Source: an uncultured Blautia sp. (GTDB lineage Bacteria; Bacillota; Clostridia; Lachnospirales; Lachnospiraceae). Taken from it: a stretch of 9,417 bases of DNA. The position numbers and the translations under genes were made by a program. Below, piece by piece: positions 1 through 6,271 of the stretch. The notes under the pieces were generated by a model. The model made no database searches. It saw nothing but the letters and a program-made list of their open reading frames with translations, and was not told the DNA's origin. Every line of letters starts with the position of its first letter. Position 1 is the stretch's first letter. The stretch covers positions 1-9,417 of the forward strand of contig CAKROW010000081.1 of NCBI GenBank assembly GCA_934373235.1, written 5' to 3'.

Positions 1-522
1 ACATCCGGAACCGCCGGAGCAGAAGCAGCCGCCCAGAGCGCAGGCCAGGAGATCATGAGTTCCTTCAACATTGATACTAGCGGAGCGGGATCCGCAGGAG
101 CAAACCTGATGCAGAGCGTAACGGATGGAATCACATCCGGAACCGCCGGAGCAGAAGCAGCCGCCCAGAGCGCAGGCCAGGAGATCATGAGTTCCTTCAA
201 CATTGATACCAGTGGAGCAGGAACCGCCGGAGCGAACCTGATCGAAAGCCTGACCAGCGGCATCACTGCAAATGCGGGCAGTGCTCAGAGTGCCGCCCAG
301 AGTGCTGGACAGAGCGCTCTGGATGCAGTGGATAACTTAAACGCCACCGCAGTAGGCACCAATATGATCAAAGACATTGCTTCCGGAATTACTTCCGGAA
401 CAGGAACCACAACTTCAGCATCACAAAAAGCAGGAACGGACGCCATGAACGCCTTCCGGAACGCGGTATCATCGGCCAGCGAACTGGGAAGACAGATGAT
501 GTCTAACGTTGCCTCCGGTATC
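1..522 (+). repeat. In-frame tandem repeats in the tape measure gene (period 132, 132, 126, 132 bases)
   Basis: Four units can be laid out: 1-132, 133-264, 265-390 and 391-522, each starting in a Thr codon and ending in Gly-Ile. Units 1 and 2 are identical over their first 77 bases and then differ at 16 of the last 55, so 116 of 132 match. Units 3 and 4 are conserved only at the protein pattern level (for example QSAG and SGI). The array probably continues upstream of the window. Confidence 0.9.
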
Positions 523-1110
523 AGCTCCGCCGGATCCAGTGCAGTCAGCACTGCGTCCAGCATTGCGTACCAGATCAAAGCAGCGTTCGAGAATATCCGT
601 ATCACGGTTCCAAGACCGTCCCTGCCTCATGTAAATGTATCCTACTCAACAGTAGGAAACGGAAAAGCGACAGCTTCCGTCCCGAACTTCTCAGTCAGCT
701 ACTACGCGAAAGGTGCGATCATGAAAAAACCGACCATGTTCGGCATGAACGGCATGAGCCCGATGGTAGGGGGAGAAGCTGGTGAGGAAGCGATCGTTCC
801 GCTGGACAGCCTGTGGAACCGGATGAGAAATGTGGTCATGAATACGTTCACCATGTTCTTCCCTGGAGGAAAGAAACAGTCTGATCCAACTAAGGAAAAG
901 AACACTGTTACCCAGACCAAGGAAAAGACAGAGAAACAGCAGACGACTACAACGAAGCCGGAACCAAAACAGCCACAGCCACAGGGCGGAACAAAGTACC
1001 AGACATATCATGTAACAATGAACATTGACGCTCAGAGCATTGATGACCTTCGCAAGCTGAAGAAACTGCTCTCTGAGCTGGATGGGGATAATGACCCAGT
1101 AACGGCATAG
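1..1110 (+). CDS. Tail tape measure protein, C-terminal part (gene starts upstream of window)
   Basis: The frame is open from base 1 to a TAG at 1108-1110, giving 369 visible residues; the ATG at 55 lies inside a repeat and is not the real start. Tape measure proteins fill the tail tube and set its length. The first ~174 visible residues are Ala/Gly/Ser-rich repeats of 42-44 residues, each ending in a SGI-like motif, consistent with a long helical repeat protein. Further on comes GGEAGEEAIVPLDSLW (around residues 257-272), matching the GEAGPEAVIPL-like motif common near the C-terminus of tape measure proteins. A Lys/Thr/Gln-rich low-complexity linker follows, then a short folded end. Its position directly upstream of baseplate genes fits the xkdO position of PBSX-like tails. 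The family call is strong; total length is unknown because the N-terminus is outside. Confidence 0.85.
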   Translation, partial: TSGTAGAEAAAQSAGQEIMSSFNIDTSGAGSAGANLMQSVTDGITSGTAGAEAAAQSAGQEIMSSFNIDTSGAGTAGANLIESLTSGITANAGSAQSAAQSAGQSALDAVDNLNATAVGTNMIKDIASGITSGTGTTTSASQKAGTDAMNAFRNAVSSASELGRQMMSNVASGISSAGSSAVSTASSIAYQIKAAFENIRITVPRPSLPHVNVSYSTVGNGKATASVPNFSVSYYAKGAIMKKPTMFGMNGMSPMVGGEAGEEAIVPLDSLWNRMRNVVMNTFTMFFPGGKKQSDPTKEKNTVTQTKEKTEKQQTTTTKPEPKQPQPQGGTKYQTYHVTMNIDAQSIDDLRKLKKLLSELDGDNDPVTA

Positions 1111-1123
1111 GGAGGGCAACATC

Positions 1124-1744
1124 ATGATCTACGTTGATGAGAAATATCTGACCATAGCCGGGAAGAAAATTCCCGGCCAGGTGCAGAGCGTAACGATCAC
1201 GGAAGAGGGCAAGATCGAGGACAAAAAGAACAGCAAGGGCAAGGTTACAAAAGCGAACCAGCCCACAGGGTTCGAGGCGGCCAAGGTCGAGGTATCCATG
1301 TACTTCGAGGAAGATGGCAGCTATACGGCAAAGGAACAGATCCAGTACATTCAGCGTCTGTTTAAGACTACGAAACAAAAGAAACAAAAGAAGTACAGGA
1401 TTGTAGAACCACAGTGCACTGCAAGGGGTATCACGGAAGTGTACTTCAACGGGTTCACGACCACGGAAGATGTCAACCAGAGCTGGTTTACCGGAACCCT
1501 GTCCTTTGTAGCTCCTCTGATCGTGAGCGTGTCGGTTGTGAAGACCAAGGCACAGAAAGCCAGGGAAAAAGCAGCGGCACAGAAAAAAGCAGCGGCAGCG
1601 AAGAAAGCAGCTGCCAAAAAGAAGACAACCAAGAAAACCAGTAAAAGTCCTGCAAAGGATACCAAGAACAAGACAACAGCAAAGAAAGCAGCCAAGAAGG
1701 TAGTGAAGAAGACTACCAAGAAAAAGACGACGAAAAAGAAGTGA
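1124..1744 (+). CDS. Baseplate-region tail protein with histone-like Lys/Ala tail
   Basis: 206 residues, with a GGAGGG ribosome binding site at 1111-1116 just before the ATG. Residues 1 to about 138 look like a compact beta-rich domain (IAGKKIPGQVQSVTITEEG near the start, then a section ending TGTLSFVAPLIVSVSVV). From about residue 139 to the end the protein is almost only Lys, Ala and Thr, in runs such as KKAAAKKKTTKK. The slot between tape measure and hub is where PBSX-like phages carry XkdP, a gp53-like baseplate protein ending in a LysM cell-wall-binding domain. I see no LysM here; the basic tail occupies that end. Assignment to the gp53/XkdP role rests on position and general look, not on a recognised motif. 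The basic tail might bind nucleic acid or cell-wall polymers; that is inference. Confidence 0.6.
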   Translation: MIYVDEKYLTIAGKKIPGQVQSVTITEEGKIEDKKNSKGKVTKANQPTGFEAAKVEVSMYFEEDGSYTAKEQIQYIQRLFKTTKQKKQKKYRIVEPQCTARGITEVYFNGFTTTEDVNQSWFTGTLSFVAPLIVSVSVVKTKAQKAREKAAAQKKAAAAKKAAAKKKTTKKTSKSPAKDTKNKTTAKKAAKKVVKKTTKKKTTKKK

Positions 1745-1749
1745 TGTAA

Positions 1750-2505
1750 ATGTACAAGAAACTGACAGCTCCGGAATACCACCTGATCCTTCAGACTGTA
1801 GAACTGAATGACGGCATCTATATCAAATACAAAAGCAGCAAAGCGGCACATTGTGACACCTGCAAAGTATTCTTTACGGAGGATGCGCTGGAAGCGGTAA
1901 GCACTGCGGATGTCAGCGACTGCCGGGTGGATATGGGGAGCGAGGAAGACTTCGAGAACATTATCGACGGAAGAGGAAGCTGGCAAAACGACGGGACAGA
2001 GCTCCTGATCCAGGATGGGATGTGGAGACTTCTAGACACAAAGATCACAGCGACCTTCGTGGACTGCCATCCGCAGGAAGCGATCCGCTACATCCTTACT
2101 CTTTGCGGTGTTACGGACTATATCCTGAGTGAAGACTTGTATGACACCAAGAAAACGTTGACGATTGACTCCAAGAACGGGCGGGATGCCATCCAGGAGG
2201 TAAATGCAGCCTGGGGACTGGAAGTGCCGTTCTTCTACTGGGACGATACTTTCTACTGGGGAAAACGCCCGGAGCAGGAATACCTGTACGAGCTAAATGA
2301 TTCCAACATCCTGGAATTGGAGAAAAGCGGAGGTTCCTGGACAGCAGAAGTGATCGGCGTACCGTGGATCCATCACTCCCAGTATATCAACATTAACCAT
2401 GAAAACCTCATTGCAGTAGGCGAAGTTGAAAACGTAACGGTGGAATCCAACGACAAGGGAATGATGGAGATGTACATTACATTCAGGGAGGTAGAAGATG
2501 GATAA
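1750..2505 (+). CDS. Putative baseplate hub protein (XkdQ / gp27-like position)
   Basis: 251 residues, starting 5 bases after the previous stop. No clear Shine-Dalgarno is visible upstream, so translation probably depends on coupling to the preceding gene. The sequence is acidic with many aromatic residues and beta-type stretches, for example the YILSEDLYDTKKTLTID region and the Trp/Tyr-rich section around FFYWDDTFYWGKR (about residues 161-173). There is no signal peptide or membrane segment. In contractile tails of the PBSX type, the gene between the gp53-like protein and the small OB-fold/DUF2577-like protein encodes the hub that joins tail tube and spike. This protein is shorter than XkdQ (about 325 residues, from memory). 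The hub call is by gene order and general composition; I do not recognise a decisive motif. Confidence 0.55.
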   Translation: MYKKLTAPEYHLILQTVELNDGIYIKYKSSKAAHCDTCKVFFTEDALEAVSTADVSDCRVDMGSEEDFENIIDGRGSWQNDGTELLIQDGMWRLLDTKITATFVDCHPQEAIRYILTLCGVTDYILSEDLYDTKKTLTIDSKNGRDAIQEVNAAWGLEVPFFYWDDTFYWGKRPEQEYLYELNDSNILELEKSGGSWTAEVIGVPWIHHSQYININHENLIAVGEVENVTVESNDKGMMEMYITFREVEDG

Positions 2506-2779
2506 ACTCAAAAATTATGTCAAAACAGTGATAAAAGACTATCTGAAGAAAGAGCTCCCACACACCACCCTCCCCGGAGCAATGGTGGCAGTAGTCACAA
2601 AAGCGGAAGACCATTACTACACACTGAAGATCCTGGACAGGAACCTTCAGGAAGACAAAAACTTCCCGGAGATCCCGTCTGTGGCGTCTAATGTGGAATG
2701 TAAAAAAGGCGAGCTTGTGGTGGTCGTGTTCCTTTATGGCATCATAGCTCCCTACATCGTGGGGAGGTATGCAAAGTGA
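2498..2779 (+). CDS. Small OB-fold-like baseplate protein (XkdR / spike-associated position)
   Basis: 93 residues, overlapping the preceding gene by 8 bases, with a GGGAGG site about 6 bases before the ATG. The pattern from about residue 30 on (MVAVVTKAEDHYYTLKILD, then FPEIP, then KKGELVVVVFLYG and IVGRYAK) is the alternating hydrophobic pattern of a small beta barrel. It resembles OB-fold proteins of baseplate hubs and spikes, whose last strands often read as GD.VVV.F..G....IVG. The N-terminal ~25 residues are basic and helical-looking. In PBSX-like modules this slot holds XkdR (DUF2577). It could be that or a minimal gp5-like OB protein; either way it should sit at the centre of the baseplate. 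Confidence 0.55.
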   Translation: MDKLKNYVKTVIKDYLKKELPHTTLPGAMVAVVTKAEDHYYTLKILDRNLQEDKNFPEIPSVASNVECKKGELVVVVFLYGIIAPYIVGRYAK

Positions 2780-3207
2780 GACTGACCGGAACAGACGACA
2801 CCGACATTGCCCTGGACCAGTATGGTCAGCCAGTAGTGGGAGAAGATGGAGATGTCCGACTCGTATCTGAAGAGGACTGCTGGATCCAGGATGTGTGGAT
2901 GGAAATGCTCACAGAGGAAGGCGAACTTCTACACGAAGATGAGGAGGGCCGGTGGGCTTACGGCTTCGGCTACGGGACAGTCCTGAACGGATTAGATTCT
3001 GAAGAAGCGAACGAAGAGATCTACGCCAGGACACGGGAAAAGCTGACAAAACGGGACTATATAGAACCGGACAGCATAAAGACCAGCATCACCGCGCCAG
3101 ACCGCAAAGGACGGCGGACTCTACGGGTGACATACAGCCCACTGGATACTGAAAAAGAAGTGAACAAAGACATTAGAATAGACGGGGCGGAGGTGACGAT
3201 CGAATGA
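2776..3207 (+). CDS. Baseplate wedge protein, gp25/W-like (XkdS / DUF2634-like)
   Basis: 143 residues, starting with GTG at 2776. The GTG overlaps the stop of the previous gene (GTGA), and GGGGAGG at 2761-2767 gives 8-base spacing, which fixes the start. The protein is acidic. It begins with a DIALDQYGQP-type segment, typical of gp25/W-like and DUF2634 proteins that open with a D.ALD..G motif. The middle holds EEDCWIQDVWMEMLTEEGEL and a segment ending GFGYGTVLNGLDS, and the C-terminal half is beta-rich (RKGRRTLRVTYSPLD). Gp25-like proteins form the wedge that contacts the sheath and helps start its contraction. Placement directly before baseplate J, with an ATGA overlap, is the standard arrangement. 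Confidence 0.7.
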   Translation: MRLTGTDDTDIALDQYGQPVVGEDGDVRLVSEEDCWIQDVWMEMLTEEGELLHEDEEGRWAYGFGYGTVLNGLDSEEANEEIYARTREKLTKRDYIEPDSIKTSITAPDRKGRRTLRVTYSPLDTEKEVNKDIRIDGAEVTIE

Positions 3208-4337
3208 TACCGTCTGAAATCATGGACAAGATCATCCGGGTACCGGATGAAGAAGAGGAAACGGAAGCAAAAATCGAAGAACTGAAAGAAGCCGGTTTCG
3301 TGATCACTAACTTCTCGAAAGGCGGCGTGTTCTACATCCTGCTCCGAATAGCCATACACATAGGCGTGCAGCTCAAACAGCTGGCCGTGGATCTGATCAA
3401 CAGTGCATTTATGAAACACTGTCCGGACGACTGGGTAGAGATCAGGGCCGCAGACTATTCCAAGACACTGGATGAGGGCGAGAAGACAGAAGGCTATCTG
3501 ACAATAACCAGGAAGGATACAAGCCAGGCTGTCCGAATTGCCAGAGGGCACCCATTCCGGACAACTCCGGACGCATATGGCGGATATCTGAGGTTTTACG
3601 CTTTAGAAGATACAATCCTTCCAGCAAACCAGGCGACACAGAAGGTACTGGTGCAGGCAGAGGAGATTGGTACAGCTTACAACGTGGAGACTGGAAAGAT
3701 CACAGTATCAATGGTTCATATCGAAGGGGATGCCACAGTCACCAACGAGGAAGACTGGATCACGAACGAAGGCCAGGAGAAGGAGACTGCGGAACATCTC
3801 CGAAAACGCTGCATTAACAGCCGGGCTCTGATTGCAGAGCGGACGATCGACAGGAAGTTGAAGAGTACCGTAGAAGAGGTTCCTGGCGTGGCAGTAGCCT
3901 ACATTGATTCCCAGCACCCACGAGGCCAGGGAACGGTGGACATCATCGTTACCGGAAACAGCGGAACAGCCAGCCCGGAGCTGATCGAAGACGTTGAGGA
4001 AGCGATCGAACCGCTGACTGGAAGCTATGGGGACTACCTAGTCAAGAGCTCCACACAGCAAAAACAGGACATTGAGATCACGGTCTACATTGAAAAGAAC
4101 GTGTCTACAGCCGGGTACCAGGACACCATCGAGAGCCTGATCCGGAACATGATGGACATTAAAACCAGGGATGAACTGAATGTGCTGTACCGTGATAGCA
4201 TCATCGGAACGCTTCTTCCGAACATTCCGCGGTATAGAAAGTGCCTGATCACACAGCCTGCGGAGGATGTTCACGTCCCGATCGGCACCGTTATCGTGCC
4301 GGGGGAGATCAAAATAACAGTCCTGAACGTGACATAA
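3204..4337 (+). CDS. Baseplate J-like protein
   Basis: 377 residues. The start is set by the ATGA overlap with the previous stop and a near-perfect GGAGGTGA at 3189-3196 with 7-base spacing. The N-terminal third is helical and carries a segment about not exceeding the sheath-tube region (AFMKHCPDDWVEIRAADYS). A beta domain follows (ILPANQATQKVLVQAEEIGTA, cut here), then the family's typical helical part with ETAEHLRKRCINSRALIAERT and VPGVAVAYID. RGQGTVDIIVTGNSG lies around residues 239-253; the GTV(D)I.V.G pattern is a hallmark of the baseplate J/gp47/XkdT family. This protein forms the wedge scaffold of contractile tail baseplates, which is the main reason for calling the tail contractile. 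Length is close to XkdT. Confidence 0.88.
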   Translation: MIPSEIMDKIIRVPDEEEETEAKIEELKEAGFVITNFSKGGVFYILLRIAIHIGVQLKQLAVDLINSAFMKHCPDDWVEIRAADYSKTLDEGEKTEGYLTITRKDTSQAVRIARGHPFRTTPDAYGGYLRFYALEDTILPANQATQKVLVQAEEIGTAYNVETGKITVSMVHIEGDATVTNEEDWITNEGQEKETAEHLRKRCINSRALIAERTIDRKLKSTVEEVPGVAVAYIDSQHPRGQGTVDIIVTGNSGTASPELIEDVEEAIEPLTGSYGDYLVKSSTQQKQDIEITVYIEKNVSTAGYQDTIESLIRNMMDIKTRDELNVLYRDSIIGTLLPNIPRYRKCLITQPAEDVHVPIGTVIVPGEIKITVLNVT

Positions 4338-4347
4338 GGAGGAGATA

Positions 4348-5661
4348 ATGGATAAATTCAGAGATTATATCTGGTATCTACTCTCCAAGCCCTTCAAGAT
4401 ACTGAAGAAAGCACAAAATCAGTGGTGGATCTGGGCGAAGGTCACGGGAGGCTGGTGGGACGAAGTGAAGGACGATCTTCAGAGAGCCAGAGACGAGACG
4501 ACCATAGCAACCTGTAGCGACATCATGCTTCAGATTCATGCTGAAGACCGAGGCCCGGATGGAATAACCCAGTATATTGGTGAGTCAAACGACGCCTTCC
4601 GCTCTAGGATCGCCATGTATGACGAGACGGAGAGACTTGGAGGAACGAGAGACGGCATCATCCTGGCGGTCAACTCGATCGGATACGAAGACGTGGAGCA
4701 TGTGTGGCTTCCACGTTACAACGGAGACTGGGACCGGTGGGCGGAGTTCATTATCATTATAAACGAGAATGTAGCGAACCCGCAGCCGACCAGTACAGCC
4801 AACCTGATCCGGGAGGTCCGGGACAAGAAAGAATCTACATCAAAAGACAACTACCTGATCCGGTACTATGCGGATGTGTGGAACAAGCTGATCAGCGAGA
4901 TGGACACGACCTATCTGCTCCGCAGTCACTTCTACAAACAGAGATATCTGGACGGAAGTGGAAAGCTGGACGGATCCAGAACACTCTGCGGAGCTGTAGG
5001 ACGGATTGAATTATTACCGGACTACTTATTCCGGACAGAAACACAGGTTTCTTTCCTAGTGCAGACTTTTGCTGAGTACACGGCTCTTATAGATCATAAG
5101 ACAGTTCAAGACCAGGAATATGAAGTCCTGATGAATACCCAGTATCTGCGGAATACAGATGTGCTGATCAGTCTTGCCAGTGACTTTCTTTTTCGGGTGA
5201 GAGAGACCTGGAAATGGCATCCAGAAGCCGAAAACGAGTACCACATGGCAGCGAGACAGGGACAGGATATAACCCCGGCCTATGGTATCCGAATGACAAC
5301 CATATTCTTCCCAGCCAGACATCTGGACGGATCCAGGAAACTGGATGGATCCAGAACACTCAGCGGAGCTATAGGAAGGATAGAGGGAGACGCCGGATAT
5401 TTGCTGGATGTGCAGAATAAAATCATTGAAACCACCGAGCAGGAGCAGGAGAATGTGATGGATGTACAGATGAATGTACTTCCGGAAGTGTCTTCAACGG
5501 CTAGAATGACAGTGAAATTCTGGTACGGCAGGAGACTGGATGGAAGCAGGAAGCTGGATGGATCCAGAACACTCAGCACCCTGACCGGACGGATTGAAGC
5601 AAGAAAAGACTATTTATTTGACGTTTACACGGTAGCCCAGGGATCTGGAAGTATCGGGTAA
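4348..5661 (+). CDS. gpI-like baseplate-to-fibre protein with LDGS repeats
   Basis: 437 residues, with GGAGGAG at 4338-4344 just before the ATG. Residues 1 to about 160 look like the gpI/XkdU-type protein that follows baseplate J: a helical start rich in Trp, then YIGESNDAFRSRIAMYDE and ERLGGTRDGIILAVNSIGY, close to the 'R.RL......R.GT..G...A....GY' pattern of that group. The remainder is not typical of a short gpI protein. It contains three copies of a ~23-residue unit (starting near residues 199, 324 and 395) of the form R.LDGS.KLDGSRTL....GRIE, separated by beta-rich stretches. This suggests a fusion or extension toward the tail fibre, where the repeats may form small docking domains. The N-terminal call is fairly confident; the role of the repeats is inference. 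Confidence 0.65.
   Translation: MDKFRDYIWYLLSKPFKILKKAQNQWWIWAKVTGGWWDEVKDDLQRARDETTIATCSDIMLQIHAEDRGPDGITQYIGESNDAFRSRIAMYDETERLGGTRDGIILAVNSIGYEDVEHVWLPRYNGDWDRWAEFIIIINENVANPQPTSTANLIREVRDKKESTSKDNYLIRYYADVWNKLISEMDTTYLLRSHFYKQRYLDGSGKLDGSRTLCGAVGRIELLPDYLFRTETQVSFLVQTFAEYTALIDHKTVQDQEYEVLMNTQYLRNTDVLISLASDFLFRVRETWKWHPEAENEYHMAARQGQDITPAYGIRMTTIFFPARHLDGSRKLDGSRTLSGAIGRIEGDAGYLLDVQNKIIETTEQEQENVMDVQMNVLPEVSSTARMTVKFWYGRRLDGSRKLDGSRTLSTLTGRIEARKDYLFDVYTVAQGSGSIG
4942..5010 (+). repeat. LDGS repeat unit 1 in the gpI-like gene
   Basis: Encodes RYLDGSGKLDGSRTLCGAVG followed by RIE. It shares long nucleotide stretches with units at 5317 and 5530, for example GGATCCAGAACACTC. The double LDGS motif inside each unit is itself a short internal duplication. 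Confidence 0.8.
5317..5385 (+). repeat. LDGS repeat unit 2 in the gpI-like gene
   Basis: Encodes RHLDGSRKLDGSRTLSGAIG followed by RIE. It begins 375 bases after unit 1 in the same frame, and is very similar at both DNA and protein level. Confidence 0.8.
5530..5598 (+). repeat. LDGS repeat unit 3 in the gpI-like gene
   Basis: Encodes RRLDGSRKLDGSRTLSTLTG followed by RIE. It begins 213 bases after unit 2 and close to the C-terminus of the protein. Confidence 0.8.
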
Positions 5662-5678
5662 ACAGAGAGGAGAATGAA

Positions 5679-6056
5679 ATGAAGTACACTATCTCAGACG
5701 TTCATAGAAAGAAGATCGCCCAGGCGACACACAGCGCGGGAAAGATCGCCACAGTCGCCCAGATCGCACTTGGAACGGGAGGCGTAGATGGAAGCGGGAA
5801 TGTAAAAACACCAGCTGGATCCGCAACGAAGCTGACCGCAGAGGTCATCCGAAGAGCATACACAGCATCCGAGAAGGTGGACGACGCCTGCTATGAATAC
5901 GCTCTTGTCCTTGCGGAAAATGAATGCGTAGGAAGCAAGATCAGCGAGATGATGCTGATTGATTCAGAAGGGGATCCGATCTGCTTCCTGAATTTCCTTC
6001 CGAAGCAGAAAGACGACATCAAAGAGACCTACCGGATCCGCAACCACTACTCATAA
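5679..6056 (+). CDS. Tail-collar / fibre N-terminal domain protein (DUF3751-like)
   Basis: 125 residues, with GAGAGGAG at 5665-5672 before the ATG. An ATG at 5674 is excluded because it meets a stop after two codons. The protein opens with a helical KYTISDVHRKKIAQAT segment, then AQIALGTGG, a short Gly/Ser/Pro loop and TKLTAEVIRRAY. This matches the N-terminal attachment domain of P2 gpH-like fibres, which read roughly 'mavGdG...p....T.L.nEvyR'. Here the domain stands alone instead of being fused to a long fibre. It would attach the fibre or receptor-binding protein to the baseplate. The C-terminal end (ICFLNFLPKQKDDIKETYRIRNHYS region) is also usual for the family. The gene sits between the gpI-like protein and the variable protein, as expected for an adaptor. 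Confidence 0.75.
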   Translation: MKYTISDVHRKKIAQATHSAGKIATVAQIALGTGGVDGSGNVKTPAGSATKLTAEVIRRAYTASEKVDDACYEYALVLAENECVGSKISEMMLIDSEGDPICFLNFLPKQKDDIKETYRIRNHYS

Positions 6057-6070
6057 TATGGAGGCGTGAC

Positions 6071-6268
6071 ATGAGTAATCTGAAATACACTCCGGAGTAT
6101 AAGCCGGACATGAAAGAGTGGGACATAGACACCACAGACTTATATGAGAACTGGAATGAAGCACACAGACAGTTCCTGGGGAACGATGCAGCCATCGTCC
6201 AGATGATCGCAGACCTTGGACTTTCCGTGGTTGACGGAAAACTGTGTGTAACTTATGAGGAGGAATAA
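6071..6268 (+). CDS. Small acidic phage protein of unknown function
   Basis: 65 residues, preceded by GGAGG at 6060-6064 with 6-base spacing. It is acidic and aromatic-rich, with YTPEYKPDMKEWDIDTTDLY at the start and a helical middle (QFLGNDAAIVQMIADLGLSV). There is no membrane segment or signal. It ends in a stop whose upstream codons (GAGGAGGAA) also form the ribosome binding site of the variable-protein gene 4 bases downstream, so the two are probably translationally coupled. By position it could be a fibre adaptor or an assembly helper for the variable protein. I recognise no known domain, so that is inference. Confidence 0.75.
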   Translation: MSNLKYTPEYKPDMKEWDIDTTDLYENWNEAHRQFLGNDAAIVQMIADLGLSVVDGKLCVTYEEE

Positions 6269-6271
6269 AAG

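Noticed and set aside
1..522. CRISPR array or second VR set
   Set aside because: The repeats are in-frame coding units of a tape measure protein with no spacers, and their differences are not restricted to adenines.
691..1125. 144-codon minus-strand frame opposite the tape measure C-terminus
   Set aside because: Low-complexity shadow of the Lys/Thr/Gln-rich linker; no supporting start signal, and it opposes a clear coding region.
1351..1986. 211-codon open frame on the minus strand
   Set aside because: It is the antisense shadow of the Lys/Ala-rich tail, giving Phe/Leu/Val-rich sequence. It spans two well-supported plus-strand genes and lacks a ribosome binding site that I can see.
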